NCBI GenBank assembly: GCA_900539695.1
Contig: UQDG01000038.1
Span: 1 to 14,873 of the forward strand
Length of the DNA: 14,873 nucleotides
Direction of reading: 5' to 3'
Source: an uncultured Oscillospiraceae bacterium
GTDB taxonomy: Bacteria; Bacillota; Clostridia; Oscillospirales; Ruminococcaceae
Shown: one piece after another, positions 1 through 5,666 of the stretch
How positions within the stretch are numbered: the first letter of the stretch is position 1
How the letters are laid out: every line of letters starts with the position of its first letter
Notes under the pieces: model-generated
Told to the model about the DNA's origin: nothing
Database searches by the model: none
The model's input: the letters and a program-made list of their open reading frames with translations, nothing else
Made by a program: the position numbers and the translations under genes

Positions 1-53
1 CAGCCGCCGGAGCGGTGCTTAAGCCGTCAGGCGGGAATTGTGCGGTGTTGCCT
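1..53 (+). repeat. Right part of a foldback (MITE-like) repeat, copy 1, cut by the window edge
   Basis: These 53 bases match the last 53 bases of the complete copy at 3085-3258, with one difference (GTCAGG against GTAAGG). The copy ends in TTGCCT, the outer end of the terminal inverted repeat. The left part lies outside the window. No coding sequence is present in it. The following bases 54-123 show nothing I can recognise apart from a short GGTATACC palindrome. Confidence 0.85.
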
Positions 54-123
54 TAACCGGTATACCGATTTTTCTATCTCTCCTTTTGGGTCTCCGAAAG
101 GAACACAGAAAGGCAGTATGCCG

Positions 124-155
124 TAATAAAAAGGGCCACCGCAAGGTGGCGGCCC
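124..155 (-). terminator. Intrinsic terminator after the 118-aa gene
   Basis: Read on the minus strand, a GC-rich hairpin pairs GGGCC and CCACC with GGTGG and CCC around a TTGC loop, then runs into TTTTTATT. It begins about 40 bases after the stop codon of the 118-aa gene, so it is the likely transcript end. Confidence 0.8.
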
Positions 156-197
156 TGGGCGGGCACGCGCTTTGCGGTGGCTCTCAAATAATTTGGC

Positions 198-554
198 TTA
201 CGCCTGCACAGGCGGGATAAAGCCCGGTTCGCCGGGGAGAATGACATTGCTGTTGGCAAGCATCCGGCGGAACTCTTCTTCGGGGAAGTCGAAGTAGACC
301 TCCTTGAACATGGTGGTGTCGTTGACCAAAATCTTCCAGGGGGCGCCGTTCGGCTGCTGCAGGAACATGATGCCGGTCACACCTTCCAACTCACGGATGG
401 CTTCGTCATTCCAGAAATTGGGGGACGGCGTGACGAAATAGTGGTCCACCATGCGGCCGTTGTGGAAATCATGCTCGATGGTGGCCGGGAGTTCGCCCTC
501 GGCCTGGGTGGAGAGATACTGCAGATGCAGGTTTGTGAAATCTTCGGCAGTCAT
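198..554 (-). CDS. Hypothetical protein, 118 aa, function unknown
   Basis: I do not recognise a family. The start is well supported: AAGGAGG lies 6 bases before the ATG. The protein is soluble and acidic, with no signal peptide or membrane segment. It is rich in aromatic residues (for example DHYFVTPSPNFWND near residues 37-50) and ends in a Pro-rich tail (PGEPGFIPPVQA). Four His residues lie in the first half, but no spaced metal-binding motif is evident. It is the second gene of the uraA transcript, yet a strong terminator separates the two and its ribosome site starts directly after the T-tract. No separate promoter was seen, so its expression may depend on read-through. A terminator follows it. 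Confidence 0.75.
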   Translation of the reverse strand: MTAEDFTNLHLQYLSTQAEGELPATIEHDFHNGRMVDHYFVTPSPNFWNDEAIRELEGVTGIMFLQQPNGAPWKILVNDTTMFKEVYFDFPEEEFRRMLANSNVILPGEPGFIPPVQA

Positions 555-567
555 GGGAAACCTCCTT

Positions 568-601
568 ATAAAAGAAAAGCTCCCCGCAGAAGGGAGCCTT
601 T
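568..601 (-). terminator. Intrinsic terminator between uraA and the 118-aa gene
   Basis: On the minus strand, GCTCCC pairs with GGGAGC across a seven-base loop, with flanking A/T pairs, and the hairpin runs into TTTTCTTTTAT. The next gene's AAGGAGG begins within a few bases of the T-tract, so this hairpin decides how much uraA transcript reaches it. Confidence 0.8.
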
Positions 602-620
602 CTCAGAAGAACATGGGAAA

Positions 621-1949
621 TCAGACGCGCAGGCTGGCGCTTTCGGGCTCGTTGCTGCCCTCGTCGAACTGGTAGTCGTTGCCGGGCAGGAGGGCGTTGA
701 GCAGGATGCCCGCGATGGCGGCAATGGCCAGGCCGGACAGGTTGATGCTGACGCCGGCGATGGCGAAGGTGATGCCGCCCACCGAGTTGAAGCCCAGGGC
801 GCAGACCAGGATGACGGCGGCGATGATCAGGTTGCGGCTGTTGGAGAAGTCGACGCGGTTCTCGACCACGTTGCGCACGCCGATAGCGGAGATCATGCCG
901 TAGAGCACGAAGCTGATGCCGCCTACGATGCCGGAGGGGATGGTGTTGATGATGGCCTCAAACTTGGGGCAGAAGCTCAGGATCATGGCAAAGACAGCGG
1001 CGATGCGGATGACCAGGGGATCGTAGATCTTGGTCAGGGCCAGGACGCCGGTGTTCTCGCCGTAGGTGGTGTTGGCGGGGCCGCCCAGCAGGCCGGCCAT
1101 GGCAGTGGCCAGGCCGTCGCCCAGCAGGGTCTTGTTCAGGCCCGGATCGCGGATGTAGTTTTTGCCGGTGGTGGCGCTGATGGCGGCGATGTCACCGATA
1201 TGCTCCATCATGGTGGCCAGGGCAATGGGCACGATGGTGAACACCGCACTGATGAAGGTCTCGCTGCCGTCCATGGCAAACAGACCCATGCTGTCCTTAT
1301 GGATGGGGATGCCGAACCAGGCGGCGGCACCGATGGCCTGGTAGTCCACCGCGCCGGTGACGAGGGCCACCGCGTAGGCAACCAGCACGCCGATGAGGAT
1401 GGGCAGGATCTTGACCATGCCCTTGCCCCAGATGTTGCAGACGATGACCGTTGCCAGGGCCACAAAGGCCAGCAGCCAGTTGGACTGGCAGTTGGAAATG
1501 GCGCTGGGGGCCAGGATCAGGCCGATGGCGATGATGATGGGGCCGGTGACCACCGGCGGGAAGAAGCGCATCATTTTACGGATGCCGAAGGCGGAGATCA
1601 GCGCGCTGAACAGCACGTAGACCAGGCCGGACAGGGCGACCGCAGCGCAGGCGTAGGGCAGATTCTCGGGGTTGGCACCGCCGTTGGTGACGATGGTGAA
1701 GCCGCCCAGGTAGGCAAAGCTGGAACCCAGAAACGCGGGCACCTTGCCCTTGCACAGAAAGTGGAACAGCAGCGTGCCCAGACCTGCGCAAAGCAGCGTG
1801 GTGCTGACGCTCAGGCCCGTCAGCAGCGGGACCAGCACCGTTGCGCCAAACATGGCAAACATGTGCTGGGTGCCCAAAATCAGCAGCTTGGGCGTGCCCA
1901 GGGATTTGGCATCGTAAATGCCTTTGGAGTAATCGATCTTTTCGCTCAT
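621..1949 (-). CDS. uraA: Uracil permease (NCS2 / UraA family)
   Basis: This is an inner-membrane nucleobase:proton symporter, most likely importing uracil for salvage. The 442-residue protein is almost wholly hydrophobic, as expected of the 14-helix NCS2 fold. Family signatures are clear: QHMFAMFGATVLVP near the N-terminus (His29), PPVVTGPII at about 131-139, EHIGD at 249-253, and NTTYGENTG at 293-301. Glu249 and Glu298 correspond to the two glutamates that hold uracil in E. coli UraA. The NTTYGEN form favours uracil over xanthine or urate transporters. The ATG has AGGAGG five bases upstream. The gene has its own promoter (2070-2098) and a leader with a terminator-like hairpin, so attenuation is likely. 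No PyrR-type or purine-riboswitch sequence was recognised in the leader. A terminator follows the stop. Confidence 0.93.
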   Translation of the reverse strand: MSEKIDYSKGIYDAKSLGTPKLLILGTQHMFAMFGATVLVPLLTGLSVSTTLLCAGLGTLLFHFLCKGKVPAFLGSSFAYLGGFTIVTNGGANPENLPYACAAVALSGLVYVLFSALISAFGIRKMMRFFPPVVTGPIIIAIGLILAPSAISNCQSNWLLAFVALATVIVCNIWGKGMVKILPILIGVLVAYAVALVTGAVDYQAIGAAAWFGIPIHKDSMGLFAMDGSETFISAVFTIVPIALATMMEHIGDIAAISATTGKNYIRDPGLNKTLLGDGLATAMAGLLGGPANTTYGENTGVLALTKIYDPLVIRIAAVFAMILSFCPKFEAIINTIPSGIVGGISFVLYGMISAIGVRNVVENRVDFSNSRNLIIAAVILVCALGFNSVGGITFAIAGVSINLSGLAIAAIAGILLNALLPGNDYQFDEGSNEPESASLRV

Positions 1950-1971
1950 GACATCCTCCTGTCAGTTGACG

Positions 1972-2006
1972 GCGCTGCGGGTCCTGCCGCAGGGCGGACG
2001 CAGCGC
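1972..2006 (-). promoter_or_regulatory. Second leader hairpin of uraA, just upstream of the ribosome site
   Basis: GCGCTGCG (minus strand, 2006-1999) pairs perfectly with CGCAGCGC (1979-1972), with an inner TCC/GGA extension. No T-tract follows, so it is not a terminator by itself. It lies about 10 bases from the ribosome site and after the attenuator hairpin. It may act in folding or stability of the leader; the role is unknown. Confidence 0.5.
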
Positions 2007-2017
2007 ACAAAGGCCGC

Positions 2018-2055
2018 AAAAAAAGGGAACAGCTGTGTGTTTAACAACTGCTCCC
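2018..2055 (-). terminator. Terminator hairpin in the uraA 5' leader (attenuator candidate)
   Basis: Read on the minus strand, GGGAGCAGTTGT (2055-2044) pairs over 12 bp, with two G-U pairs, with ACAGCTGTTCCC (2036-2025). Seven T residues follow directly. It starts only about 9 bases after the predicted transcription start and lies about 70 bases ahead of the uraA ATG. No gene upstream on this strand needs it, so it most likely controls uraA. Confidence 0.75.
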
Positions 2056-2069
2056 TCGCTTTCCTATAT

Positions 2070-2098
2070 AGTATAGCGGGTTTTGCGGGGAATTGCAA
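2070..2098 (-). promoter_or_regulatory. Promoter of uraA
   Basis: On the minus strand there is TTGCAA (-35, 2098-2093), a 17-base spacer and TATACT (-10, 2075-2070). Transcription would begin near 2063-2065. Confidence 0.75.
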
Positions 2099-2149
2099 GA
2101 TGGAAGAGGAGATTTGTTGAAATTTGGTGCGGACGGCCCGCCGGGGCGA

Positions 2150-2178
2150 TTGTGGCGGGCCGGGGGATGTGGTATAAT
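2150..2178 (+). promoter_or_regulatory. Promoter of the thioesterase gene
   Basis: TTGTGG (-35, 2150-2155), a 17-base spacer and a perfect TATAAT (-10, 2173-2178). Predicted start is near 2185, giving a leader of about 130 bases that includes the short hairpin repeat at 2255-2280. Confidence 0.75.
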
Positions 2179-2254
2179 AAGGCGGAAATTTTTGGGCCGC
2201 GGGAATACAGGGGGCGATGCCTGCATCGCTCCGCCATCAGGCAGGCGGCCGGCG

Positions 2255-2280
2255 GGCCGATGACGAGCAGCGGCCCCTAC
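2255..2280 (+). repeat. Short dispersed hairpin repeat, copy 1
   Basis: The 26 bases read GGCCGATGACGAGCA, one variable base, then CGGCCCCTAC. They match 3038-3063 in the same orientation at 25 of 26 positions. The variable base here (G) puts one mismatch in the GGCCGATG/CATCGGCC stem. The repeat lies inside the thioesterase leader. Confidence 0.7.
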
Positions 2281-2313
2281 ATGTGTGATGTGGCTTGATT
2301 ATAGGAGGATACC

Positions 2314-2697
2314 ATGATACAAGTTGGATGCAAAGGGCATGCGGCGCTGCGGGTGACCACCGAGAACACCGCCCGGGCGATGGGCAGCGGCGAGCTGCCG
2401 GTGCTGGCGACCCCCGCCGTGGCGGCGCTGGTGGAAAAGACCTGCTGGCAGGCCATCGCGCCAGAACTGGAGCTGGGCATGACCACCGTAGGCACCAGTT
2501 TGCAGCTGGCCCACACCGCGCCGACGCCCATCGGGATGGTGGTGCAGTGCGATTGCGAGGTTTTGGAAGTGACCGACCGCCGGGTGCGTTTTGGGTTCCG
2601 CGTGTATGATGATGTGACCGAGGTGGCCGGCGGGGAACATGAACGGTACCTTGTGGATGCCGAACGTTTTTTGAAAAAAGCCGAGAGTAAAATTTGA
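2314..2697 (+). CDS. Hot-dog fold thioesterase, FlK (fluoroacetyl-CoA thioesterase-like) family
   Basis: This small soluble protein (127 aa) probably hydrolyses acyl-CoA thioesters; its natural substrate cannot be told from sequence. It matches the FlK-like thioesterase pattern: ATPAVAALVEKTC with Thr33 and Glu41, then QLAHTAPTP with His67. These correspond by position to the Thr/Glu/His catalytic set of the fluoroacetyl-CoA thioesterase. The closing segment GEHERYLVDAERF is also typical. Length is normal for a single hot-dog domain. TAGGAGG precedes the ATG by a few bases. It is a single-gene transcript with its own promoter and terminator. In gut Firmicutes such genes are generally annotated as thioesterase family proteins; true fluoroacetate resistance is not implied. 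Confidence 0.82.
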   Translation: MIQVGCKGHAALRVTTENTARAMGSGELPVLATPAVAALVEKTCWQAIAPELELGMTTVGTSLQLAHTAPTPIGMVVQCDCEVLEVTDRRVRFGFRVYDDVTEVAGGEHERYLVDAERFLKKAESKI

Positions 2698-2719
2698 TTG
2701 TTTTAGTATGTTGCTATGC

Positions 2720-2750
2720 GGGCGTCACCACCATGCGGTGACGCCCTTTT
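2720..2750 (+). terminator. Intrinsic terminator of the thioesterase gene
   Basis: GGGCGTCACC pairs perfectly over 10 bp with GGTGACGCCC around the loop ACCATGC, followed by TTTTATC. It begins 23 bases after the stop codon. Confidence 0.88.
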
Positions 2751-2804
2751 ATCATGGGATGTTTCCGTTAAGGTAAGAGCGCGGCCGCGGCATAAGAACA
2801 TGGA

Positions 2805-3014
2805 TCAATAAATCGCGTCTTCCCGCCAGTGGGCCAGGCGGTGGACGGTGTCTTCGGATTCAACGAAGCCGTCTTTATCATCGGCGTGGGCATCGGGGGC
2901 GTAGGATCGCATCACGCCGGGGGAACGGCCCTGCAGGTATTCTTTGGCCTGTTTTTGGCGGCAGGGGACGGTGTGGGTCAATGTTTCCTCAGACATAATA
3001 TGCTTCTTTTTCAT
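2805..3014 (-). CDS. Small hypothetical protein, 69 aa
   Basis: I do not recognise a family. The chosen start encodes MKKKHIMSEET and has AAAGGAG about eight bases upstream. An upstream in-frame ATG at 3053 would begin inside the 26-base hairpin repeat and lacks a ribosome site. The protein is hydrophilic and charged, with no membrane segment or signal peptide. One Cys is present (PCRQKQAKEYLQG), and the acidic middle (DAHADDKDGFVESED) is followed by a basic and aromatic end (HRLAHWREDAIY). The clear ribosome site and a clean reading frame ending near the convergent thioesterase gene support it. No confident promoter or terminator was found for it. Confidence 0.62.
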   Translation of the reverse strand: MKKKHIMSEETLTHTVPCRQKQAKEYLQGRSPGVMRSYAPDAHADDKDGFVESEDTVHRLAHWREDAIY

Positions 3015-3037
3015 CGTGATTGCTCCTTTCACGGGCA

Positions 3038-3063
3038 GGCCGATGACGAGCATCGGCCCCTAC
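3038..3063 (+). repeat. Short dispersed hairpin repeat, copy 2
   Basis: A perfect 8-bp stem, GGCCGATG/CATCGGCC, encloses the loop ACGAG and is followed by CCTAC. It matches 2255-2280 at 25 of 26 bases. It lies directly upstream of the 69-aa gene's ribosome site on the minus strand and 21 bases from the larger foldback repeat. Confidence 0.75.
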
Positions 3064-3084
3064 GGTGGGGGATACTTTCCATAA

Positions 3085-3258
3085 AGGCAATACCGCATAA
3101 TTCTAAGTGCCGATACGGCGAGCGAGGTGCGGCAGCTGCTAAGCCAAAAGCGCAGATAATACTTTGTGTATTATCGAGCATTTTGGCAACGCAGTTGCCG
3201 TGCCGCAGCCGCCGGAGCGGTGCTTAAGCCGTAAGGCGGGAATTGTGCGGTGTTGCCT
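3085..3258 (+). repeat. Complete 174-bp foldback (MITE-like) repeat, copy 2
   Basis: The two ends are inverted repeats: AGGCAATACCGCATAATTC on the left and, reverse-complemented, AGGCAACACCGCACAATTC on the right (17 of 19 match). The element is an imperfect palindrome throughout. At its centre GATAATAC (3155-3162) pairs with GTATTATC (3168-3175), and GCCAAAA (3143-3149) pairs with TTTTGGC (3181-3187). It has no coding capacity. Partial copies sit at both ends of the window. No clear target-site duplication was seen. It fits a non-autonomous MITE or a large intergenic repeat. Together with the short repeat and the promoter at 3284-3312, it fills the gap 3015-3343. Confidence 0.85.
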
Positions 3259-3283
3259 AAAGTAAGTGTTCCCGCAATTCCAC

Positions 3284-3312
3284 TGGCCATCCCCGCCAAA
3301 ATATGGTATACT
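3284..3312 (+). promoter_or_regulatory. Probable promoter of the nucleoid-associated protein gene
   Basis: TATACT (3307-3312) is a good -10. TGGCCA (3284-3289), 17 bases upstream, is a weak -35. It starts 26 bases after the end of the foldback repeat, and transcription would begin about 25 bases before the start codon. Confidence 0.55.
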
Positions 3313-3343
3313 GTTTCCTATGCCAAACAAAGGAGCGAACCAA

Positions 3344-4348
3344 ATGGAAGTCACGATCAATCAGGTCATCCTGCACCTGCTGGACCCCGGCGCGTCGGAG
3401 CCGATGCTGTCCGACCGGCCCATGGAGATGGATGCCGACCTATTTGAATATTTCACCGCCGTGCTGGAGAAGGCTTTCGCCAGCGACGAGGTCAAAAACT
3501 GCCGGTTCCTGCCGGACTCTGCCTTTGCTGCCGAGATGGCCCACAACAATGATTTTGTCGATATTTCGCGCAGAATTGCGGGCGTCATCTTTGAGCAGAT
3601 GCTGCAGTATCCCACCATCCCGGCGGGCGATCTGGCCGTGGTGGATTTTAACTACGGCGCGGTGCCCCACTACGGCGTGCTGAAGCTGAACTACCGCCCC
3701 GGCTACACCCACAACACCCAGGTGCTGGGCAACGGGCAGGTCAGCAGCATGGTGCCCCAGCGCACGCTGCTGCCCGGCACCCCCAAGGCCGACGAAGCTG
3801 CGCTGATCGACCGCGCCAACGGCGTGGTGCGGTTGATCGAGAAGAAGTACACCATCGACGACAAGAAGGATTTCTACCTGTCTACGCGGGTTTTTGGCTG
3901 CACCGAGGCCATGCAGGAGAAGGCCAAGCTGAAGGCCGTCTGCGAGACCGCCGTGGCCGCCGTGAAGGAAGCCTACCCCGAGACCGACGACCTGGACGAT
4001 GTGCCCCCCTTTGACGGCGGCACCGAGACCGCTGTGGAGCTGCTGGTGCGCAACCAGGCCGTGGACAACCAGATCGCCGTCGAGGATGTGCGCAGCCGCA
4101 TCCGGGAGAATTTCCCCCTGGCAGCGCCGAAATTTGAGGAGGCTCTGGCCGAGACCGGCGTGCGGGAAGACGACCGCATGACCGTAAGCCCCGCCCGCAT
4201 ACGCAAGCTGGAAAGCCGCAGCTTTAAAACCGAATCCGGTATCGAGATCAAAATTCCGGCAGAGTTATGCAGTTCCGACGATGCCGTCGAGTTTATCCAT
4301 TCGGCCACCGGCGGGTTGAGTTTGCTTATCAAAGACGTGCTGGTGTAA
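3344..4348 (+). CDS. Nucleoid-associated protein, YejK/NdpA (37-kDa) family
   Basis: A cytoplasmic protein of the family that binds double-stranded DNA and co-purifies with the nucleoid; its exact task in Firmicutes is unclear. Support is the N-terminal INQVILHLLD followed by LSDRPMEMD, the middle segment with FEQMLQYPTIPAGDLAVVDF and YGVLKLNYRPGYTH, and a length of 334 aa, close to E. coli YejK (about 335). Many charged residues lie in the C-terminal half, and no membrane segment is seen. The start chosen (MEVTINQ) has AAAGGAG about nine bases upstream. An in-frame ATG at 3266 lies upstream of the predicted promoter and is rejected. It is a single-gene transcript ending at a bidirectional terminator shared with lrgB. 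Confidence 0.8.
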   Translation: MEVTINQVILHLLDPGASEPMLSDRPMEMDADLFEYFTAVLEKAFASDEVKNCRFLPDSAFAAEMAHNNDFVDISRRIAGVIFEQMLQYPTIPAGDLAVVDFNYGAVPHYGVLKLNYRPGYTHNTQVLGNGQVSSMVPQRTLLPGTPKADEAALIDRANGVVRLIEKKYTIDDKKDFYLSTRVFGCTEAMQEKAKLKAVCETAVAAVKEAYPETDDLDDVPPFDGGTETAVELLVRNQAVDNQIAVEDVRSRIRENFPLAAPKFEEALAETGVREDDRMTVSPARIRKLESRSFKTESGIEIKIPAELCSSDDAVEFIHSATGGLSLLIKDVLV

Positions 4349-4360
4349 ATTTTGCATAGG

Positions 4361-4398
4361 AAAAGGGAGTCTCCCGTGGATGGGAGGCTCCCTTTTTT
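4361..4398. terminator. Bidirectional terminator between the nucleoid gene and lrgB
   Basis: An 11-bp stem (GGGAG-T-CTCCC against GGGAG-G-CTCCC, one G-T pair) encloses the loop GTGGAT. It is flanked by AAAA on the left and TTTTTT on the right. The T-tract ends plus-strand transcripts; the opposite side gives TTTT for minus-strand lrgB transcripts. It sits between the two convergent stop codons. Confidence 0.88.
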
Positions 4399-4407
4399 AT
4401 TGGAAAT

Positions 4408-5112
4408 TTAAGAGATAAACGATGAGAACACCGGGCAGAGGATGGCGGTCATGACGCCGGCGACGGCGACGGCCAGGCCGCTCATGGCGCCTTCGACTTC
4501 GCCCATCTGGAGGGCTTTGCTGGTGCCGACGGCGTGGGCTGCGGTGCCGATGCCGATGCCCCGGGCGATGGGGTGGGTGATGTGGCAGACCTTGCAGACC
4601 GTCTCGGCCATGAGGGCACCCAGGATGCCGGTGAGGATGACGATGGCGCCGGTCAGGGCTGCGATGCCGCCCAGCTCCTTGCTGACATCCATGCTGATGG
4701 CTGTGGTGACCGACTTCGGCAGCAGGGTGATGTACTGGCTGTGGTCCAGCCTCAGCAGCAGGGACAGCACCAGAACACTGCCCAGGCTGGCCAGTGTGCC
4801 TGCCAAAATACCCATGACGATGGCAAGTACATTTTTGCGCAGCAGGTCCCATTTTTCGTACAGGGGGACCGCCAGGCTGACCGTGGCCGGCAGCAGCAGG
4901 TAATTGACTGGTGAGGCGCTGGCCTTGTAGGACGCGTAGGGGATGCCGCAGACGCTTAAAAACACGATGACAAACACCGTGCCCAGCAGCAGCGGGTTAA
5001 AAACAGCTTTACCCGTTTTGTGGTTGATGAGGGTACCCAGGGCAAACGCTGCCAGCGTGAGCAGCACGCCCCAGGTGGCTGAGGTGGACAGAAAATCATT
5101 GAGCATCGTCAT
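4408..5112 (-). CDS. lrgB: LrgB family membrane protein
   Basis: The partner of LrgA in the CidAB/LrgAB system, studied in Staphylococcus for its effect on murein hydrolase activity and cell lysis; related proteins have been linked to pyruvate or glycolate transport. The 234-residue protein is hydrophobic, with several predicted membrane helices. Signature segments are YLLLPATVSLAVPLYE, LPKSVTTAISMDVSKELGG and GIGIGTAAHAVGTSKALQMG in order. The ATG lies within the end of lrgA (17-base overlap) and has GGAGG nine bases upstream inside lrgA, so the two are translationally coupled. The first transcribed gene of the pair is lrgA. It ends at the shared terminator 4361-4398. No LytSR-type regulator is present in the window. 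Confidence 0.92.
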   Translation of the reverse strand: MTMLNDFLSTSATWGVLLTLAAFALGTLINHKTGKAVFNPLLLGTVFVIVFLSVCGIPYASYKASASPVNYLLLPATVSLAVPLYEKWDLLRKNVLAIVMGILAGTLASLGSVLVLSLLLRLDHSQYITLLPKSVTTAISMDVSKELGGIAALTGAIVILTGILGALMAETVCKVCHITHPIARGIGIGTAAHAVGTSKALQMGEVEGAMSGLAVAVAGVMTAILCPVFSSFIS

Positions 5113-5479
5113 TTGCTAATTCCTCCTCCAGTTCGGGCTCGGCCTTGGCGAACCGCTGGGTGACACGGCCCGCCGTGGCCATGACCAGGAAAGTGACCGG
5201 CACCAGCGCGATGAGCACCGGCAGCAGCATGGCGTGAAGCTCCGCCCACAGGTCCATGACGCCTGCGGCGGCGGGGACAAACAGCAGCGGGAAGATGCCG
5301 ATGAGGAACAGCGCCGCCGTGCGCACCTGTTCCAATTTGACCCACCCCAGTTTGAGGGCGGCCAGCAAAAGCAGCAGGCCGTAGACGCTGGCCGGGATGG
5401 GGAGGGGCAGGAAGTTATAGCAGAGCTCGCCGGCGAAGCAGAATACCATAATGCGGAGAAATTGGAAAATAAGATCCAT
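5096..5479 (-). CDS. lrgA: LrgA/CidA family holin-like protein
   Basis: A small holin-like membrane protein (127 aa) that works with LrgB. Four hydrophobic stretches are visible, and the N-terminal half has the family pattern FCFAGELCYNFLPLPIPASVYGLLLL followed by FLIGIFPLLFVPAAAGVMD. The C-terminus is acidic and cytoplasmic in character (AEPELEEELANDDAQ). The start at MDLIFQ has AGAAGG about nine bases upstream; the longer in-frame start at 5539 adds a hydrophilic stretch unlike the family. Its end overlaps lrgB by 17 bases. The promoter could not be fixed: the 188 bases upstream show only weak A/T-rich candidates. Confidence 0.9.
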   Translation of the reverse strand: MDLIFQFLRIMVFCFAGELCYNFLPLPIPASVYGLLLLLAALKLGWVKLEQVRTAALFLIGIFPLLFVPAAAGVMDLWAELHAMLLPVLIALVPVTFLVMATAGRVTQRFAKAEPELEEELANDDAQ

Positions 5480-5620
5480 TTTGGATACCTTCTTTGTGTG
5501 GAGATGAATGGGGGACCATCGGGAAAAATGGGCGCACAAAAGCCGCCATCGGGTGTTTGGAGGAAGTGAGTCCCGACAGCGGCAGTGGATAATTTATTTG
5601 TGAGGAACTTAATAAGCAGA

Positions 5621-5651
5621 GAACGAGAAAGCGCGAAGTAGAGGCCGCGCT
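5621..5651 (-). terminator. Weak terminator candidate after the transketolase pair
   Basis: On the minus strand AGCGCG (5651-5646) pairs with CGCGCT (5635-5630), followed by the pyrimidine-rich TTCTCGTTC. The stem is only 6 bp and the T-tract is broken. A direct repeat of CCTCTACTT lies in the same stretch. If it fails, transketolase and lrgAB could share transcripts. Confidence 0.35.
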
Positions 5652-5666
5652 AACATAAGTAGAGGT

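Noticed and set aside
38..220. Small plus-strand protein of 60 codons near the left edge
   Set aside because: It begins inside the foldback repeat, has no ribosome site, and crosses the terminator of the minus-strand 118-aa gene.
1950..2069. Purine or PyrR-type riboswitch ahead of uraA
   Set aside because: The leader of about 115 bases is too short for a purine aptamer plus terminator, and no conserved purine-aptamer or PyrR-loop sequence was seen.
441..2120. Long plus-strand open frame of 559 codons across uraA
   Set aside because: It is antisense to uraA, has a biased Gly/Asp/Gln/His composition typical of shadow frames in GC-rich DNA, and has no ribosome site. The minus-strand permease carries clear family motifs.
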